64,000 nucleotides of DNA, from the NCBI GenBank assembly GCA_046727855.1, contig JBKPDL010000025.1:28691-92690 (forward strand), given 5' to 3'. Origin of the DNA: DASPWV01 sp046727855. GTDB lineage: Bacteria > Acidobacteriota > Vicinamibacteria > Vicinamibacterales > UBA2999. Each line of letters opens with the position of its first letter. Position 1 is the first letter of the stretch. The notes below the pieces were generated by a model. It was not told where the DNA came from, made no database searches, and was given only the letters and a program-made list of their open reading frames with translations. Shown here piece by piece: positions 25,172 through 33,431 of the stretch. Position numbers and translations under genes: made by a program.

Positions 25172-25708
25172 CTACTCCTGTCCGGCTCGCACGTGAGAAA
25201 GATCGCGCGGCAGGCCGTCTTCGCCCACGAGCACATCCACGTCCACAACCCCTTCGGCGTCGGGCTCGAGCAGCACGAGGCCAAGCGTTTCGAGCGCTGC
25301 GCGTGGAATGCGAATGCGGACAACCTGCAATGCTTCGGGAAACTCCAGCGTGATGGTGGCAATCGTCGTGTCGCGGCTCCGCGACGAGGAATGCGGACGA
25401 ACTGCGGCGATGACCGGTCTGTCCTGTCCGACGGCGAGCTTGAACGCGGCGGGTAGCGAGTGACTCGCCAGAGGGCGCGACGGCAACTTTGCCGATGGCG
25501 GCGCATCGCCCGGCCGCCATGCCAAAAAGGCGAACACGAGCGTGGCCGCGGCTGCTACTAAACCTAGCTTGACTAGTACTATCTGCCGCTGTGACTTCGC
25601 GGCACGCGGTGTGCCTAGCGCGTGCAGTACGCGCGCTTCGAGCACCGCAGGTGCCTTGATCCGGATATCGTCCTGCTCGAACGCGCGCCACGCTGCGTCA
25701 AAGTTCAT
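25172..25708 (-). CDS. Single-pass membrane protein, probable anti-sigma factor
   Basis: Start at ATG 25708, overlapping the sigma gene stop by 11 bp. 178 residues: a cytoplasmic helical N-terminus (MNFDAAWRAFEQDDIRIKA, PAVLEARVLHAL), one transmembrane helix at about 45-62 (LGLVAAAATLVFAFLAW) and a beta-rich periplasmic domain. There is no HxxxCxxC zinc motif. The position directly after an ECF sigma gene and the topology imply an anti-sigma role, but this is inference. Confidence 0.65.
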   Translation of the reverse strand: MNFDAAWRAFEQDDIRIKAPAVLEARVLHALGTPRAAKSQRQIVLVKLGLVAAAATLVFAFLAWRPGDAPPSAKLPSRPLASHSLPAAFKLAVGQDRPVIAAVRPHSSSRSRDTTIATITLEFPEALQVVRIRIPRAALETLGLVLLEPDAEGVVDVDVLVGEDGLPRDLSHVRAGQE

Positions 25709-26315
25709 ACAGCGCCCCCTTCTCGACGGTTGGGCGACGGAGCTCCGGTCGTGCGACACGCGCGAGGCGCTGCCGAAGCAACTGGCGCGCGCGATGAAGA
25801 CGCGATCGCACTGTCGAAATCGAAATGCGGGTTACCACTGCGGCGTCGGCATAGCTGAATCCATGCAGGTCGCACAGAAGAATGAGCTCGCGATAGCGAG
25901 GTGGAAGTTTCTGAAGCGCGCGTCGGACCTGGGATGCGAGCTCGATACCTGCGAGCGCGTCGGACGGATCATCGACGTAAGTAGTGTGCGCGCTGAAGGG
26001 GCTGATGACGTCGAGTGAAAAGAATCGGCGCTCCTTGCGGAGCCGTTCGCGGCTCAGGTTGCGGACGATGCCATAGAGGTAGGTCGTGAACGTCGCGCGA
26101 TCGGGATCGTATTTCGCCAGATCGCGGAAGACGGCGACAAACACTTCCTGTGAAATGTCCTCGGCCGCCGCCGGACAGCCCATCATGGCCCGAGCAAATC
26201 GGTACACGACGTGCTGATAGCGACGGAACACTTCCGTGAAGGCGTCGAGATCGCCGGATGCAGCGAGTTGCACCAGCTCGCCGTCGGAATCGAGCACTTC
26301 TACTTCGGACGCCAT
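25698..26315 (-). CDS. ECF (RpoE-like) RNA polymerase sigma factor
   Basis: 205 residues. Region 2: YRFARAMMGCPAAAEDISQE and TFTTYLYGIVRNLSRERLRKE. Region 4: LPPRYRELILLCDLHGFSYA and ISISTVRSRLHRARQLLRQRL. The gene heads an operon with the membrane anti-sigma-like protein and a secreted protein. Upstream on the minus strand the motif AACCTTTACAA and then AACGATTTCG is shared with the nidogen-like gene, suggesting autoregulation and a common regulon. Confidence 0.9.
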   Translation of the reverse strand: MASEVEVLDSDGELVQLAASGDLDAFTEVFRRYQHVVYRFARAMMGCPAAAEDISQEVFVAVFRDLAKYDPDRATFTTYLYGIVRNLSRERLRKERRFFSLDVISPFSAHTTYVDDPSDALAGIELASQVRRALQKLPPRYRELILLCDLHGFSYADAAVVTRISISTVRSRLHRARQLLRQRLARVARPELRRPTVEKGALYEL

Positions 26316-26356
26316 TCAACGGTGATTGGCCGGAGCATCGAAATCGTTCCGGCGAG

Positions 26357-26374
26357 TTTGTAAAGGTTGTTAAA
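26357..26374 (-). promoter_or_regulatory. Promoter/operator motif upstream of the ECF sigma gene
   Basis: Minus strand reads TTTAACAACCTTTACAAACT, then CGCCGGAACGATTTCG closer to the start. TTAACAA/TTTACAA repeats with about 10-bp period. The block AACCTTTACAA...AACGATTTCG recurs at 28271. Confidence 0.5.
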
Positions 26375-26377
26375 TCT

Positions 26378-28216
26378 TCAGGGCCGATCCACGCTGGACT
26401 CGACGGGTTCAGCAAGCCGGGTCTCCGCTTTCATCCGCGAGTCGGTCGCGGCGGACAGAAACTGATCCCACGCCACGCGAATGCGATCCAGCTTCTCGAT
26501 CGCGCTCCGCTCCCCCGTCCGACCATTGGAAACGACGTAGACAAACGCCTGCCGGTACACCCGCGGGCTGTCGGCAGCCGACGGCACGCGTGGGCCAACG
26601 ACGGCAATCACATCTTCGATGCGCACGTCACGCCGGATTCCACTGAAGGTCACGCCGACTTCGGGCTCGGATGCCGCAGTGCGAGGCTCCCTCAGATTCG
26701 TCGGACTCTGCACGTAGAAAAAGGGTGGGACCTGCGTCTGATCGACGAGTCCCATCGCGTACTGATCGAGCAGGCTGTAGTGTTGCACGGCGGCTACCGT
26801 GCGAAACGATCCGCTGCCCAGGTCTTCGATGTCGTTGCCTTCGAGCACGGATGCGTCGGAATCGAAAAAGAAGCTCCAGTGCGCGGCATCGCGGCCGAGG
26901 AGCGCTCGCGACACGCGTCCCATGTGATCGCGAAAATACAGGAACGCCAGCCATCGGTGCCCGATCTCCTGTCCCATCACGCTGAGCGTCGAATTCTCAC
27001 CGAGGAACACCTCGCGCGGCTCATCGGGATACTTCGACAGCGCATCCATGTTGCACAAACTTTGCAGCGGCCCGGCGCTGCCGTATTCCGCCGAATAATC
27101 GAATACCGGCAAGTTGAGACCTTGAATCTGATTGGCGACCGAAATTTCATACGCAAACGCATTAGTGAGCAACTTTTGGTCGGTGAAAATGACGATGTTG
27201 TCGAACGCGTCGCGATGTGTAGCAAGGAAGCGGCGTGCGACAGCGACGGTGTCGAGATCGGACTGCGAGGTGAAGCGTTCGCCGAGCGCTGAGGAGCCTG
27301 CCGCAATCGATTCCTGGGCAGTGAAGTCCACCGGCAGAAATTGCGTCGTATTTCCAGGAGAAACGCCTACCACCGCTTCGCGAATCGTCGTCCGATTCGA
27401 GAATTGAATATCGATCGGGCCGGTCTGGTGGAGTGTCACTTGAACCGTCGCGGTCTCGCGCGTGCCGTATTCCCGAACGTTGCACCACGTCACAGTCAGT
27501 GCGCGGTCATCGGCAAACGACCAGATCTGTCCGCCGGCCGACGGATTCAGATCGGCGAAGAGCGGCGCCACGCGTGGCGCACCTGTCAAGAGCCGCGAAA
27601 CGGATCGAGCCGAGGTCGCGACATCACCCTCGCCGAACGTCAAGTTGCCGTCGGAGTTCACAAACACGTGGTCGTGCGGCTGACCAAAAAACGAAAACGT
27701 AAATGGCAACGCAACGCGGCGAACATCGTCGTCGTCCATCGTGAGACCTGTGCCGAGCGTACGCCTGAATTCGTACGCGATCCGTGACACGTCATAGCCG
27801 CCGCTGTCGTTGGGCGTCAGCCGCAGACCAACATTGCGCAAGTCGAACGGATTCGGCGCCATGACGAGATCGCCGCGATCCTGCAGAACGGCGATCTCAC
27901 CGACATCCTCCGTCAAACGGGTGTCGGCAGTCTTCATCGACAGCCGACCCTGTGCAACGGCTGCTCGGTGGTTCCACACGCTATCGAGGTGGCTCCATCG
28001 GTCATCGTGGTCGAGGGGAGAGGTCTTCGCCGGGTTTTCTGGCGCGCGCTGAGAAGTGCCGCGTGCGCTCGGATCCACGGCACTTGACGCTGTTGCGCAT
28101 GGGTCGGTCGATTGCGCACGCACGGGCGTATGAAGGTCAGTCCGAAAAACAATTGCCGCGACCGCGCTCAGCATGGCCGCTCGGATATAAATCGGTGGTG
28201 TCATCGTCAACAGCAT
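26378..28216 (-). CDS. Secreted nidogen-like protein with degenerate zinc-protease motif
   Basis: Taken from ATG 28216 (612 aa); ATGs at 28204 and 28174 are alternatives and all leave a signal peptide (MLSAVAAIVFR...VRAQS). Residues roughly 150-330 look like a nidogen-type domain (LPFTFSFFGQPHDHVFVNSD, GNLTFGEGD, FADLNPSAGGQIW). Further on, VMGQEIGHRWLAFLYF resembles HExxH but has Gln for the first His. The C-terminal part (RIEDVIAVVGPRVPS) is not recognised. Probably an extracellular surface protein; its promoter shares a motif with the adjacent ECF sigma gene. Confidence 0.68.
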   Translation of the reverse strand: MLLTMTPPIYIRAAMLSAVAAIVFRTDLHTPVRAQSTDPCATASSAVDPSARGTSQRAPENPAKTSPLDHDDRWSHLDSVWNHRAAVAQGRLSMKTADTRLTEDVGEIAVLQDRGDLVMAPNPFDLRNVGLRLTPNDSGGYDVSRIAYEFRRTLGTGLTMDDDDVRRVALPFTFSFFGQPHDHVFVNSDGNLTFGEGDVATSARSVSRLLTGAPRVAPLFADLNPSAGGQIWSFADDRALTVTWCNVREYGTRETATVQVTLHQTGPIDIQFSNRTTIREAVVGVSPGNTTQFLPVDFTAQESIAAGSSALGERFTSQSDLDTVAVARRFLATHRDAFDNIVIFTDQKLLTNAFAYEISVANQIQGLNLPVFDYSAEYGSAGPLQSLCNMDALSKYPDEPREVFLGENSTLSVMGQEIGHRWLAFLYFRDHMGRVSRALLGRDAAHWSFFFDSDASVLEGNDIEDLGSGSFRTVAAVQHYSLLDQYAMGLVDQTQVPPFFYVQSPTNLREPRTAASEPEVGVTFSGIRRDVRIEDVIAVVGPRVPSAADSPRVYRQAFVYVVSNGRTGERSAIEKLDRIRVAWDQFLSAATDSRMKAETRLAEPVESSVDRP

Positions 28217-28270
28217 TGGCAGGCGCTGACGACGCGGTGCAATCGTGATTGATGCGAATGGCGAAATCGT

Positions 28271-28281
28271 TGCGGAAAGAT
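28271..28281 (-). promoter_or_regulatory. Shared promoter motif upstream of the nidogen-like gene
   Basis: Minus strand AACCTTTACAA, followed 10 bases later by AACGATTTCG at 28262-28271. Both parts match the sigma-gene upstream region with the same spacing, which suggests a common sigma factor or regulator. Confidence 0.5.
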
Positions 28282-28378
28282 TGTAAAGGTTCCTTCGAAC
28301 ATTGACAGGCCGCATCGCCGTCCCACGCGACCGCACTGCTAGGCCGGCGCACGCAACTCTGCACGCGGCGCAACCACG

Positions 28379-28597
28379 TACGTTCCTCACGTGGGTTCCT
28401 TACGCAGGTTCCTTACGTAGGTTCACGAGGGTTCCGAACGTGGGTTCTTCGCGGAGTTCACGTGGCGTTCGAACTTCCGGAAGGAACTTCCGCAAGGACT
28501 CCCGTAACGAATCCCGTGAACGTCCGTAAGGAACGTCCGTCAGGAACCCCGTGAACCTACGTAAGGAACCCATTTGAGGAACCTACGTTAGGAACAC
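28379..28597. repeat. Large inverted array of GGTTCCTTACGTA-like units
   Basis: The left half contains about eight degenerate units of the form GTTCC-TACG-AGG; the right half contains their complements. The best arm pairs 28407-28435 with 28543-28570 over 28 bp with a single bulge, and more units pair inside and outside it around a centre near 28485. It occupies the divergent gap between the nidogen-like gene and the methyltransferase gene. No coding frame explains it. Confidence 0.8.
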
Positions 28598-28648
28598 CCC
28601 GTGGGTGCGCGGCCGAACTCCGCCGCAAAGCGTTTCGTATCAAGCAAT

Positions 28649-29305
28649 ATGGCGCGGGCGCGCTCAAGGTGGACGATCGTGGGCGTGGTCTTGGTGATTG
28701 CCGCGATCGGCGGCTGGTTTATCGTCGCGCGCATCAGTGCTGCCAGTGCGCGAAGCGAGTCGGCTCGGCTTGCCACCGTGCTCGGGCTTCGCGAGGGCAG
28801 TCGCGTTGCGGACGTCGGGGCGGGGAAGGGGGAGTACGCGCTGCAGCTGGCGCGGCTCGTCGGGCCGACCGGTCATGTTTTCGCCACCGAGATCGACAAC
28901 AAGCGTCGCCGTCAAATTCAATCCGCGGCCGCGAGCGCTGGACTTCAACACCTGTCCGTGGTCGAAGCGCGTGAGGTCGATACCGGCCTCGAGCGCGATT
29001 GCTGCGACGCGATTCTGATGCGAGGCGTCTATCACCATTTCACGCGGCCTGTTGAAACCAACGCGAGCCTTCGTGGCGCACTGCGGCCCGGTGGTCGCCT
29101 GGCCGTCGTGGACTTCCCGCCGGGATGGTTCCTGTCGACATTCTTCCGAGTAAAGGGCGTGCCCGCGAACCGTGGAGGACATGGCGTGCGCGCCGAGGTG
29201 GTCATCGAGGAGCTCGAGGCGGCGGGTTTCAGTCTCGAGCGCCGTCTTGATAAATGGGACGGACGAATGTATTGCCTCGTGTTCCAGAAGAAGGCCGGCT
29301 CGTAG
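28649..29305 (+). CDS. Membrane-anchored class I SAM-dependent methyltransferase
   Basis: 218 residues from ATG 28649; a GTG at 28601 would add 16. An N-terminal helix (TIVGVVLVIAAIGGWFIVAR) anchors it. The Rossmann motif I is VADVGAGKGEYALQLA, motif II VFATEIDNK, and post-I CCDAILMRGVYHHF. Similar proteins are annotated as UbiE/Methyltransf_25-like. Substrate unknown. It starts beside the inverted array, which may influence its expression. Confidence 0.82.
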   Translation: MARARSRWTIVGVVLVIAAIGGWFIVARISAASARSESARLATVLGLREGSRVADVGAGKGEYALQLARLVGPTGHVFATEIDNKRRRQIQSAAASAGLQHLSVVEAREVDTGLERDCCDAILMRGVYHHFTRPVETNASLRGALRPGGRLAVVDFPPGWFLSTFFRVKGVPANRGGHGVRAEVVIEELEAAGFSLERRLDKWDGRMYCLVFQKKAGS

Positions 29306-29346
29306 TAACGAGAATGCCGACGCACTCAGAGCCCATCGATTCAAAT

Positions 29347-30258
29347 CTACGCATTAGTGCGCATTCCGGCTGCTTCGCGGAATTGCGACGGTGTGCAGGC
29401 AAATGCGCGCCGGAATGCCGCGGTGAAATGACTGTGGCTCGAGAACCCGAGACTAAGCGCCAATGTCGTGATGTCGCGTGCGTGCGGAAGCTCTGCGAGA
29501 GCTCGAGCCAGTCGCAGCTGCGTAAGATACCGGTGGAGAGGCACGCCTTCGGCGCGGCTGAACACATGCGTGAGATACGCGGGTGACGCCCCGACCGCGC
29601 GCGCAACGTCGGCGAGTCGTATGGGATCGGCGAAGTTGGCTTCCAGGAATTCTTTCGCCCTCGCGATCAGACGTCGTGTCGATCGGCTTGCGTTCCAGCC
29701 GTTGGTGTCAGTCTCGAGCGCCGAACGGAGGATGGCTATCACCAACTCCTCCGCCGCCAAGCTGTCCAACTCTCCGTGCGCCATCGTCTGGAGAAATCGC
29801 GCCTGCAGTACCTGCAGGCCGGTGTCCGACCGTCGGCTTCTTCGGCGGAACGATGGATGCAGCGAGATGCCGGCCTCGTTGGCGCTTGCGAGTTCGGCGA
29901 GGATGTCCAGATCGGGTGTGATAACCATCTCGGCATACTCGCTGCAGCGGGGTTGGCTCAAACGGAAGCTTTCTCCCCGCGAAACGAACAACACCTGGTT
30001 CGGGTCCCCAACCACTTCGTCGTCACCGACGTGCCAAACGAAGAGTCCGCGGTAGGGCAGGCAGACCTGGAAGCTCGACGAAAAGTCCTCCGGCGTCGTC
30101 TTTGCGCTGACACCGGAAGAACAGACGTCCTCGACCAGTCCAATTCTCGATTCGAGTAGCCGAGTGCGTGTATTCGCGCTGGCTATTCGAGTGTGGGGAG
30201 AGGCCTCGCGTCGTGCCGATGCGTCAGTCCCTACGTAGGTTTCCGCCAGTTGACCCAT
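29347..30258 (-). CDS. AraC-family transcriptional regulator
   Basis: Start at ATG 30258, with GAGG at good distance; ATG 30285 has no ribosome site. 303 residues: an N-terminal cupin-like effector domain (FQVCLPYRGLFVWHVGDDEVV) and a C-terminal double HTH (RLADVARAVGASPAYLTHVF, ITTLALSLGFSSHSHFTAAF, RRAFACTPSQFREAAG). The effector is unknown. A C-terminal remnant of a close relative lies at 20162-20266. Confidence 0.88.
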   Translation of the reverse strand: MGQLAETYVGTDASARREASPHTRIASANTRTRLLESRIGLVEDVCSSGVSAKTTPEDFSSSFQVCLPYRGLFVWHVGDDEVVGDPNQVLFVSRGESFRLSQPRCSEYAEMVITPDLDILAELASANEAGISLHPSFRRRSRRSDTGLQVLQARFLQTMAHGELDSLAAEELVIAILRSALETDTNGWNASRSTRRLIARAKEFLEANFADPIRLADVARAVGASPAYLTHVFSRAEGVPLHRYLTQLRLARALAELPHARDITTLALSLGFSSHSHFTAAFRRAFACTPSQFREAAGMRTNA

Positions 30259-30312
30259 GTGTTGCCTCGCACGATGAGAACGCATTCAGGTTACTTGGAC
30301 GGCCGGACAGAC

Positions 30313-30344
30313 GCGTGAAAGTTCTGTTGAATCTCTGTTGGGAT
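30313..30344 (+). repeat. 32-bp dispersed repeat, copy 1
   Basis: Begins GCGTGAAAGTTCTGTTGAAT and ends CTCTGTTGGGAT; a copy with one difference lies at 43733-43764. It lies in the gap between the AraC gene start and the DoxX-like gene end. Nature unknown. Confidence 0.7.
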
Positions 30345-30386
30345 CGGGTTGAATCGAATGATGAGTCGCGCGAGCGATGTCGAGAT

Positions 30387-30791
30387 CTAGCGCCGGAATG
30401 GCACGAGCTCGCGCAGCCGCGGCTCGCGCAGATATAGTGCTCCCCATACTGCAAACGCCACGTAGATCGGGAACAGTGTGTGGGTCAACAGCGGGCTGCC
30501 CGCACGCACCTGGGTGGCAATCGCCCCGCCTAGGTACCCAGTAAGCAGCAGCGCGCCCAGAACCGACGTGCGCGGCACCACATAGAGTGCAAGGCAAACG
30601 AGCTCGATCAGGCCGATCCAGAACACTGTGTTGACCTGGTAACCGAGCGCGGTCGATGCCTGAACGGCCGGCGCAAGCATCAGCAGCTTGACAATGGTGT
30701 CGAAGGTCATGAACAGCGCGACAGATGCAGTGAGGACATAGCTGGCCACGAGGCTCGTCCTCTCGACCGGTAGCGTGTGAGCGGACGTCAT
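30387..30791 (-). CDS. DoxX-like four-helix membrane protein
   Basis: 134 residues with four hydrophobic helices (VASYVLTASVALFMTFDTIVK, TVFWIGLIELVCLALYVV, LGALLLTGYLGGAIATQV and THTLFPIYVAFAVWGALYL). The pattern with LTGYLGGAIATQVRAGSPL is typical of the DoxX_2 family. Inner membrane, function unknown; often found beside redox or stress regulators. It follows the GlxA-type regulator with a 48-bp gap on the same strand. Confidence 0.78.
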   Translation of the reverse strand: MTSAHTLPVERTSLVASYVLTASVALFMTFDTIVKLLMLAPAVQASTALGYQVNTVFWIGLIELVCLALYVVPRTSVLGALLLTGYLGGAIATQVRAGSPLLTHTLFPIYVAFAVWGALYLREPRLRELVPFRR

Positions 30792-30839
30792 ATATGTTGC
30801 CTTTCTCGTGATGTGATTCGCGGCGGCTCCTGACCGCAG

Positions 30840-31847
30840 CTACGACACAACCCGTTTCCTCCGGAAGCGTGAGGCCAGCTCTCCGGTCTCGCGCCTGAAT
30901 GCGCGGTCCATCGTATCGACCGAGCCAAAGCCGCAGCTCCACGCAATTTCCTGAAGGCTCCTATCGCTCTCCTCCAGCAGTCGAAGAGCCGTTTCCACTC
31001 TGAGCCGTTTGATGAACTGCGCCGGCGGTACCCTGAATTCCTTCACGAACGTCCGGGAGAAGTTGCGCGGGCTCATTGCGACCTTCGCGGCCAGGATCTC
31101 CACACCGAGGTCGAGGTGAAGGTGCTCCAGAATCCAGATCGGCAGCTCTCGAATGGGCAGCTTCGACGACTCCTGAAACGCCAGTGCCGTGCTGAACTGG
31201 CTTTGTCCGCCGGATCGCCGGATGAAGAGCACGAGCGCACGCGCCACGCGAAGCGCGATGTCAGTGCCCAGGTCTTCTTCGACAAGCCACAGCGCCAGGT
31301 CCAGGCCCGAGGCGACGCCGGCAGCGGTCACGATGTTGCCGTCGCGGATGAACAACGGCTCGGGATCGACGTTCAGGGCCGGATAATCCTCCTGAAGCTT
31401 TTGGCTGAAGTACCAGTGCGTGGTGACCCTCTTTCCGGACAGCAACCCCGCCTCCGCGAGGACGAACGCCCCCGTGCAGACCGACACCGTCCTGCGGGCA
31501 CGTTGCGAGGTCGACCGCACCCATTCGAGCAAAGCTGGGTTGTCAGCGCCTGTCCACACCTCCATGCCACCGGAGATGATCAACGTGTCCACCTCGCCCT
31601 GCACGGCAGACCATGAACAATCGGCATTGATCGTCAGACCAGACGTGAAACTGCGGATCGCGAGCACGTCGGTACACGACGCGAGCGTCACTTCGTAGGG
31701 CCGACTGCGCGCACGGCCCGCTTCGCGTAACTTCATGACCGCGGTCGCAAACACCTCGATGGGACCGGCGACCTCGAGAGACTGAGCAGTCGGCGTGGCC
31801 AGGACGACCACGCGCCTGGACGGGACACCTGTTTGTGATTCGTCCAT
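30840..31847 (-). CDS. GlxA-family transcriptional regulator (DJ-1-like domain plus AraC HTH)
   Basis: 335 residues. N-terminal DJ-1/PfpI amidotransferase-like domain with the Cys in VSVCTGAFVLAEAGLLSGK and TTHWYFSQKLQEDYP; C-terminal AraC HTH (ILAAKVAMSPRNFSRTFVKE, LQEIAWSCGFGSVDTMDRAF). Members sense small metabolites or aldehydes; the ligand is unknown. It likely controls the DoxX-like gene or the DJ-1 hydrolase next to it. Confidence 0.9.
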   Translation of the reverse strand: MDESQTGVPSRRVVVLATPTAQSLEVAGPIEVFATAVMKLREAGRARSRPYEVTLASCTDVLAIRSFTSGLTINADCSWSAVQGEVDTLIISGGMEVWTGADNPALLEWVRSTSQRARRTVSVCTGAFVLAEAGLLSGKRVTTHWYFSQKLQEDYPALNVDPEPLFIRDGNIVTAAGVASGLDLALWLVEEDLGTDIALRVARALVLFIRRSGGQSQFSTALAFQESSKLPIRELPIWILEHLHLDLGVEILAAKVAMSPRNFSRTFVKEFRVPPAQFIKRLRVETALRLLEESDRSLQEIAWSCGFGSVDTMDRAFRRETGELASRFRRKRVVS

Positions 31848-31925
31848 GGGCTCCGCCTCGGCGGCGCTTGCTGTCTTAATCTTCCAATCCGTCGCTGGCG
31901 CCGCACGCGGACCGGCTAGCGATGA

Positions 31926-32696
31926 TTAGCCTCCGAGCGCGTTAATCACCTCCCGTGCGGTGACTTCGCCGGAGAAATTCTGCTGACCCGTGATGAGGTT
32001 ACCATCGCGAATTGCGAACGCCCGCCACAGCCCGGCCTGTACGTAGTTCGCGCCGAGGCGCTTCATCTCGTCCTCGATGCGCCATGGCATCACGTGCCGG
32101 TCCCGCGGAAGCAGGTTCAAGTCCCACACGGCGTTGTCCGCGTAGTCTTCCTCGACGTTGGCAAAGCCCGTCACGGTCTTGCCTCTGACCAGCGGCTCGC
32201 CATTCGACAGCACAGCGTACCTTAGGATCGCAACGCCGTGGCACAGCGCCACCGTCACTTTGCCCTGCTCGTAAAACTCCACGAACGTGCGATGGAGATC
32301 GGCGGCCGGCTCGAAGGTAAACATTGGCGACTGGCCACCCGCGACCATGATCGCGTCGAATCGATCGACGTCGATCTCAGCGACCTTGCGTGTCTTCTCA
32401 ATCAGTGCGACGAGCTGAGGCGTGTGAATGAAGCCCATTGTGATCAGATCGCTCGACGAGTAGCCGCTCGGATCCCGCGGATCGCTCATCGCGTCCGCTT
32501 CGCATCGGCCACCGTCCGGACTGAAGAGCTCGATCTCGTATCCCTTCTCGCTCAACACGAAATATGAGTGCGTCAACTCGCTCCACCAGAAGCCGACCGG
32601 CCAGCCGGTCGTCGTCGATGTCGCCGGGTTGGCGATGACGATGGCGACGCGCTTTCGATTGCGCGGGTCCACGATATTCGGATCTTGTAGGCTCAT
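31926..32696 (-). CDS. DJ-1/PfpI-family protein, Hsp31-like glyoxalase or chaperone
   Basis: Start at ATG 32696 with AGAGGTGAT upstream. 256 residues; nucleophile Cys in VTVALCHGVAILRY, preceding MVAGGQSPMFTF, and a conserved Glu early in ELTHSYFVLSEKGYEIEL. The long form with WDLNLLPRDRHVMPWRIEDE resembles class I glutamine-amidotransferase-like Hsp31 relatives that act on methylglyoxal. Reaction not proven. Head of a run with the GlxA-type regulator. Confidence 0.82.
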   Translation of the reverse strand: MSLQDPNIVDPRNRKRVAIVIANPATSTTTGWPVGFWWSELTHSYFVLSEKGYEIELFSPDGGRCEADAMSDPRDPSGYSSSDLITMGFIHTPQLVALIEKTRKVAEIDVDRFDAIMVAGGQSPMFTFEPAADLHRTFVEFYEQGKVTVALCHGVAILRYAVLSNGEPLVRGKTVTGFANVEEDYADNAVWDLNLLPRDRHVMPWRIEDEMKRLGANYVQAGLWRAFAIRDGNLITGQQNFSGEVTAREVINALGG

Positions 32697-32785
32697 ATCA
32701 CCTCTGGGACTACATCCTGAGTGTGGCAAGTGGCGCTCGTTCGCATGATGCCAGCAAAGAAGCATGCAAGCGGCCCGGACGCGCC

Positions 32786-33147
32786 ATCAAGGACAAAAGC
32801 GCCGCATTTTTGGCCAGAAGCGGTTCTTCAAAGCCGAGCATTTAGACCGTTATGCGGCCACAGACGTGAATTTTGCACGCGTTGTGGACCCGCATAACGG
32901 TCTACGGCGCGCGGAGCGCGCCAAGCCAACAACAAGAACTAGCCAAGGGCCGCGGAGTTAGCCGGATATCAAGGGCAGGGCCCTTGGCTAGTGAGTATCT
33001 CCCGATATCGATCTTCTTTTCTGCGATCAGCGAGTCGCAAGCGTGAAACTCAGCGGCTCGCTCCGTTCGGCAGATCCCTTCGACGAGCGGCCAGACGTGT
33101 CTGCCACGCGATTGGCCGAATGCGCGGCGTCTTTGTCCTTGAGACAA
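32786..33147. other. Dispersed CAAGGACAAA fragments flanking copy B
   Basis: ATCAAGGACAAAAGCGCCGC begins near 32787 on the plus strand, and CTCAAGGACAAAGACGCCGC lies on the minus strand ending at 33147. The same segment appears at 37320 on the plus strand ahead of an FN3-like remnant. These look like degraded copies of one duplicated sequence. Apart from them and the triple-hairpin repeats the gap 32697-33431 holds no gene I can support. Confidence 0.45.
32843..32991 (-). repeat. Triple-hairpin intergenic repeat, copy B
   Basis: Reverse orientation relative to copy A and nearly identical to it. Hairpin 3 stem 32843-32856/32891-32904 (14 bp), hairpin 2 perfect GGCGCGC/GCGCGCC at 32906-32922, hairpin 1 stem 32939-32950/32980-32991. 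It lies in the long gap upstream of the DJ-1 gene. Confidence 0.9.
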
Positions 33148-33179
33148 CTGCATCGCGGTGTGCATGCTGACGGAGTAGA

Positions 33180-33332
33180 CCAACCAAGGGCTCGCCCTTG
33201 ATATCCCGATGCCTGGGGAGCATCGCCCTTGGCTGGTTGGCAGTATTTGCTTGGCGCGCTCCGCGCGCCTAGGACCGCTATGCGGACCAGCAACGAGTAC
33301 AAAATTCACGTTCGGGGCCGCATAGCGGTCCA
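33180..33332 (+). repeat. Triple-hairpin intergenic repeat, copy C (diverged)
   Basis: Hairpin 1 at 33180-33240 with changed outer arm bases (CCAACCAAGGGC against GCCCTTGGCTGGTTGG). Hairpin 2 perfect at 33253-33269. Hairpin 3 pairs GGACCGCTATGCGG (33272-33285) with CCGCATAGCGGTCC (33318-33331): relative to the other copies a T-A pair has become C-G on both sides, preserving the stem. Confidence 0.88.
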
Positions 33333-33431
33333 GCGCGACGTCAACACGGACACATCACGAAGTGAGCGGCGCCTCCACAAAGTGCGCACATTCACACCAC
33401 GTGAGTCTCTGCTAGTGGTTGGGGAGCTGCC

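Noticed and set aside
24288..25691. A 467-residue protein starting at 25691
   Set aside because: The first 174 residues are an Arg/Ala-rich antisense-like shadow of the anti-sigma gene; a signal peptide and AGGAG mark the real start at 25166.
28379..28597. CRISPR array
   Set aside because: Units are 12-13 bp, degenerate, without spacers, and switch orientation at the centre; no cas genes.
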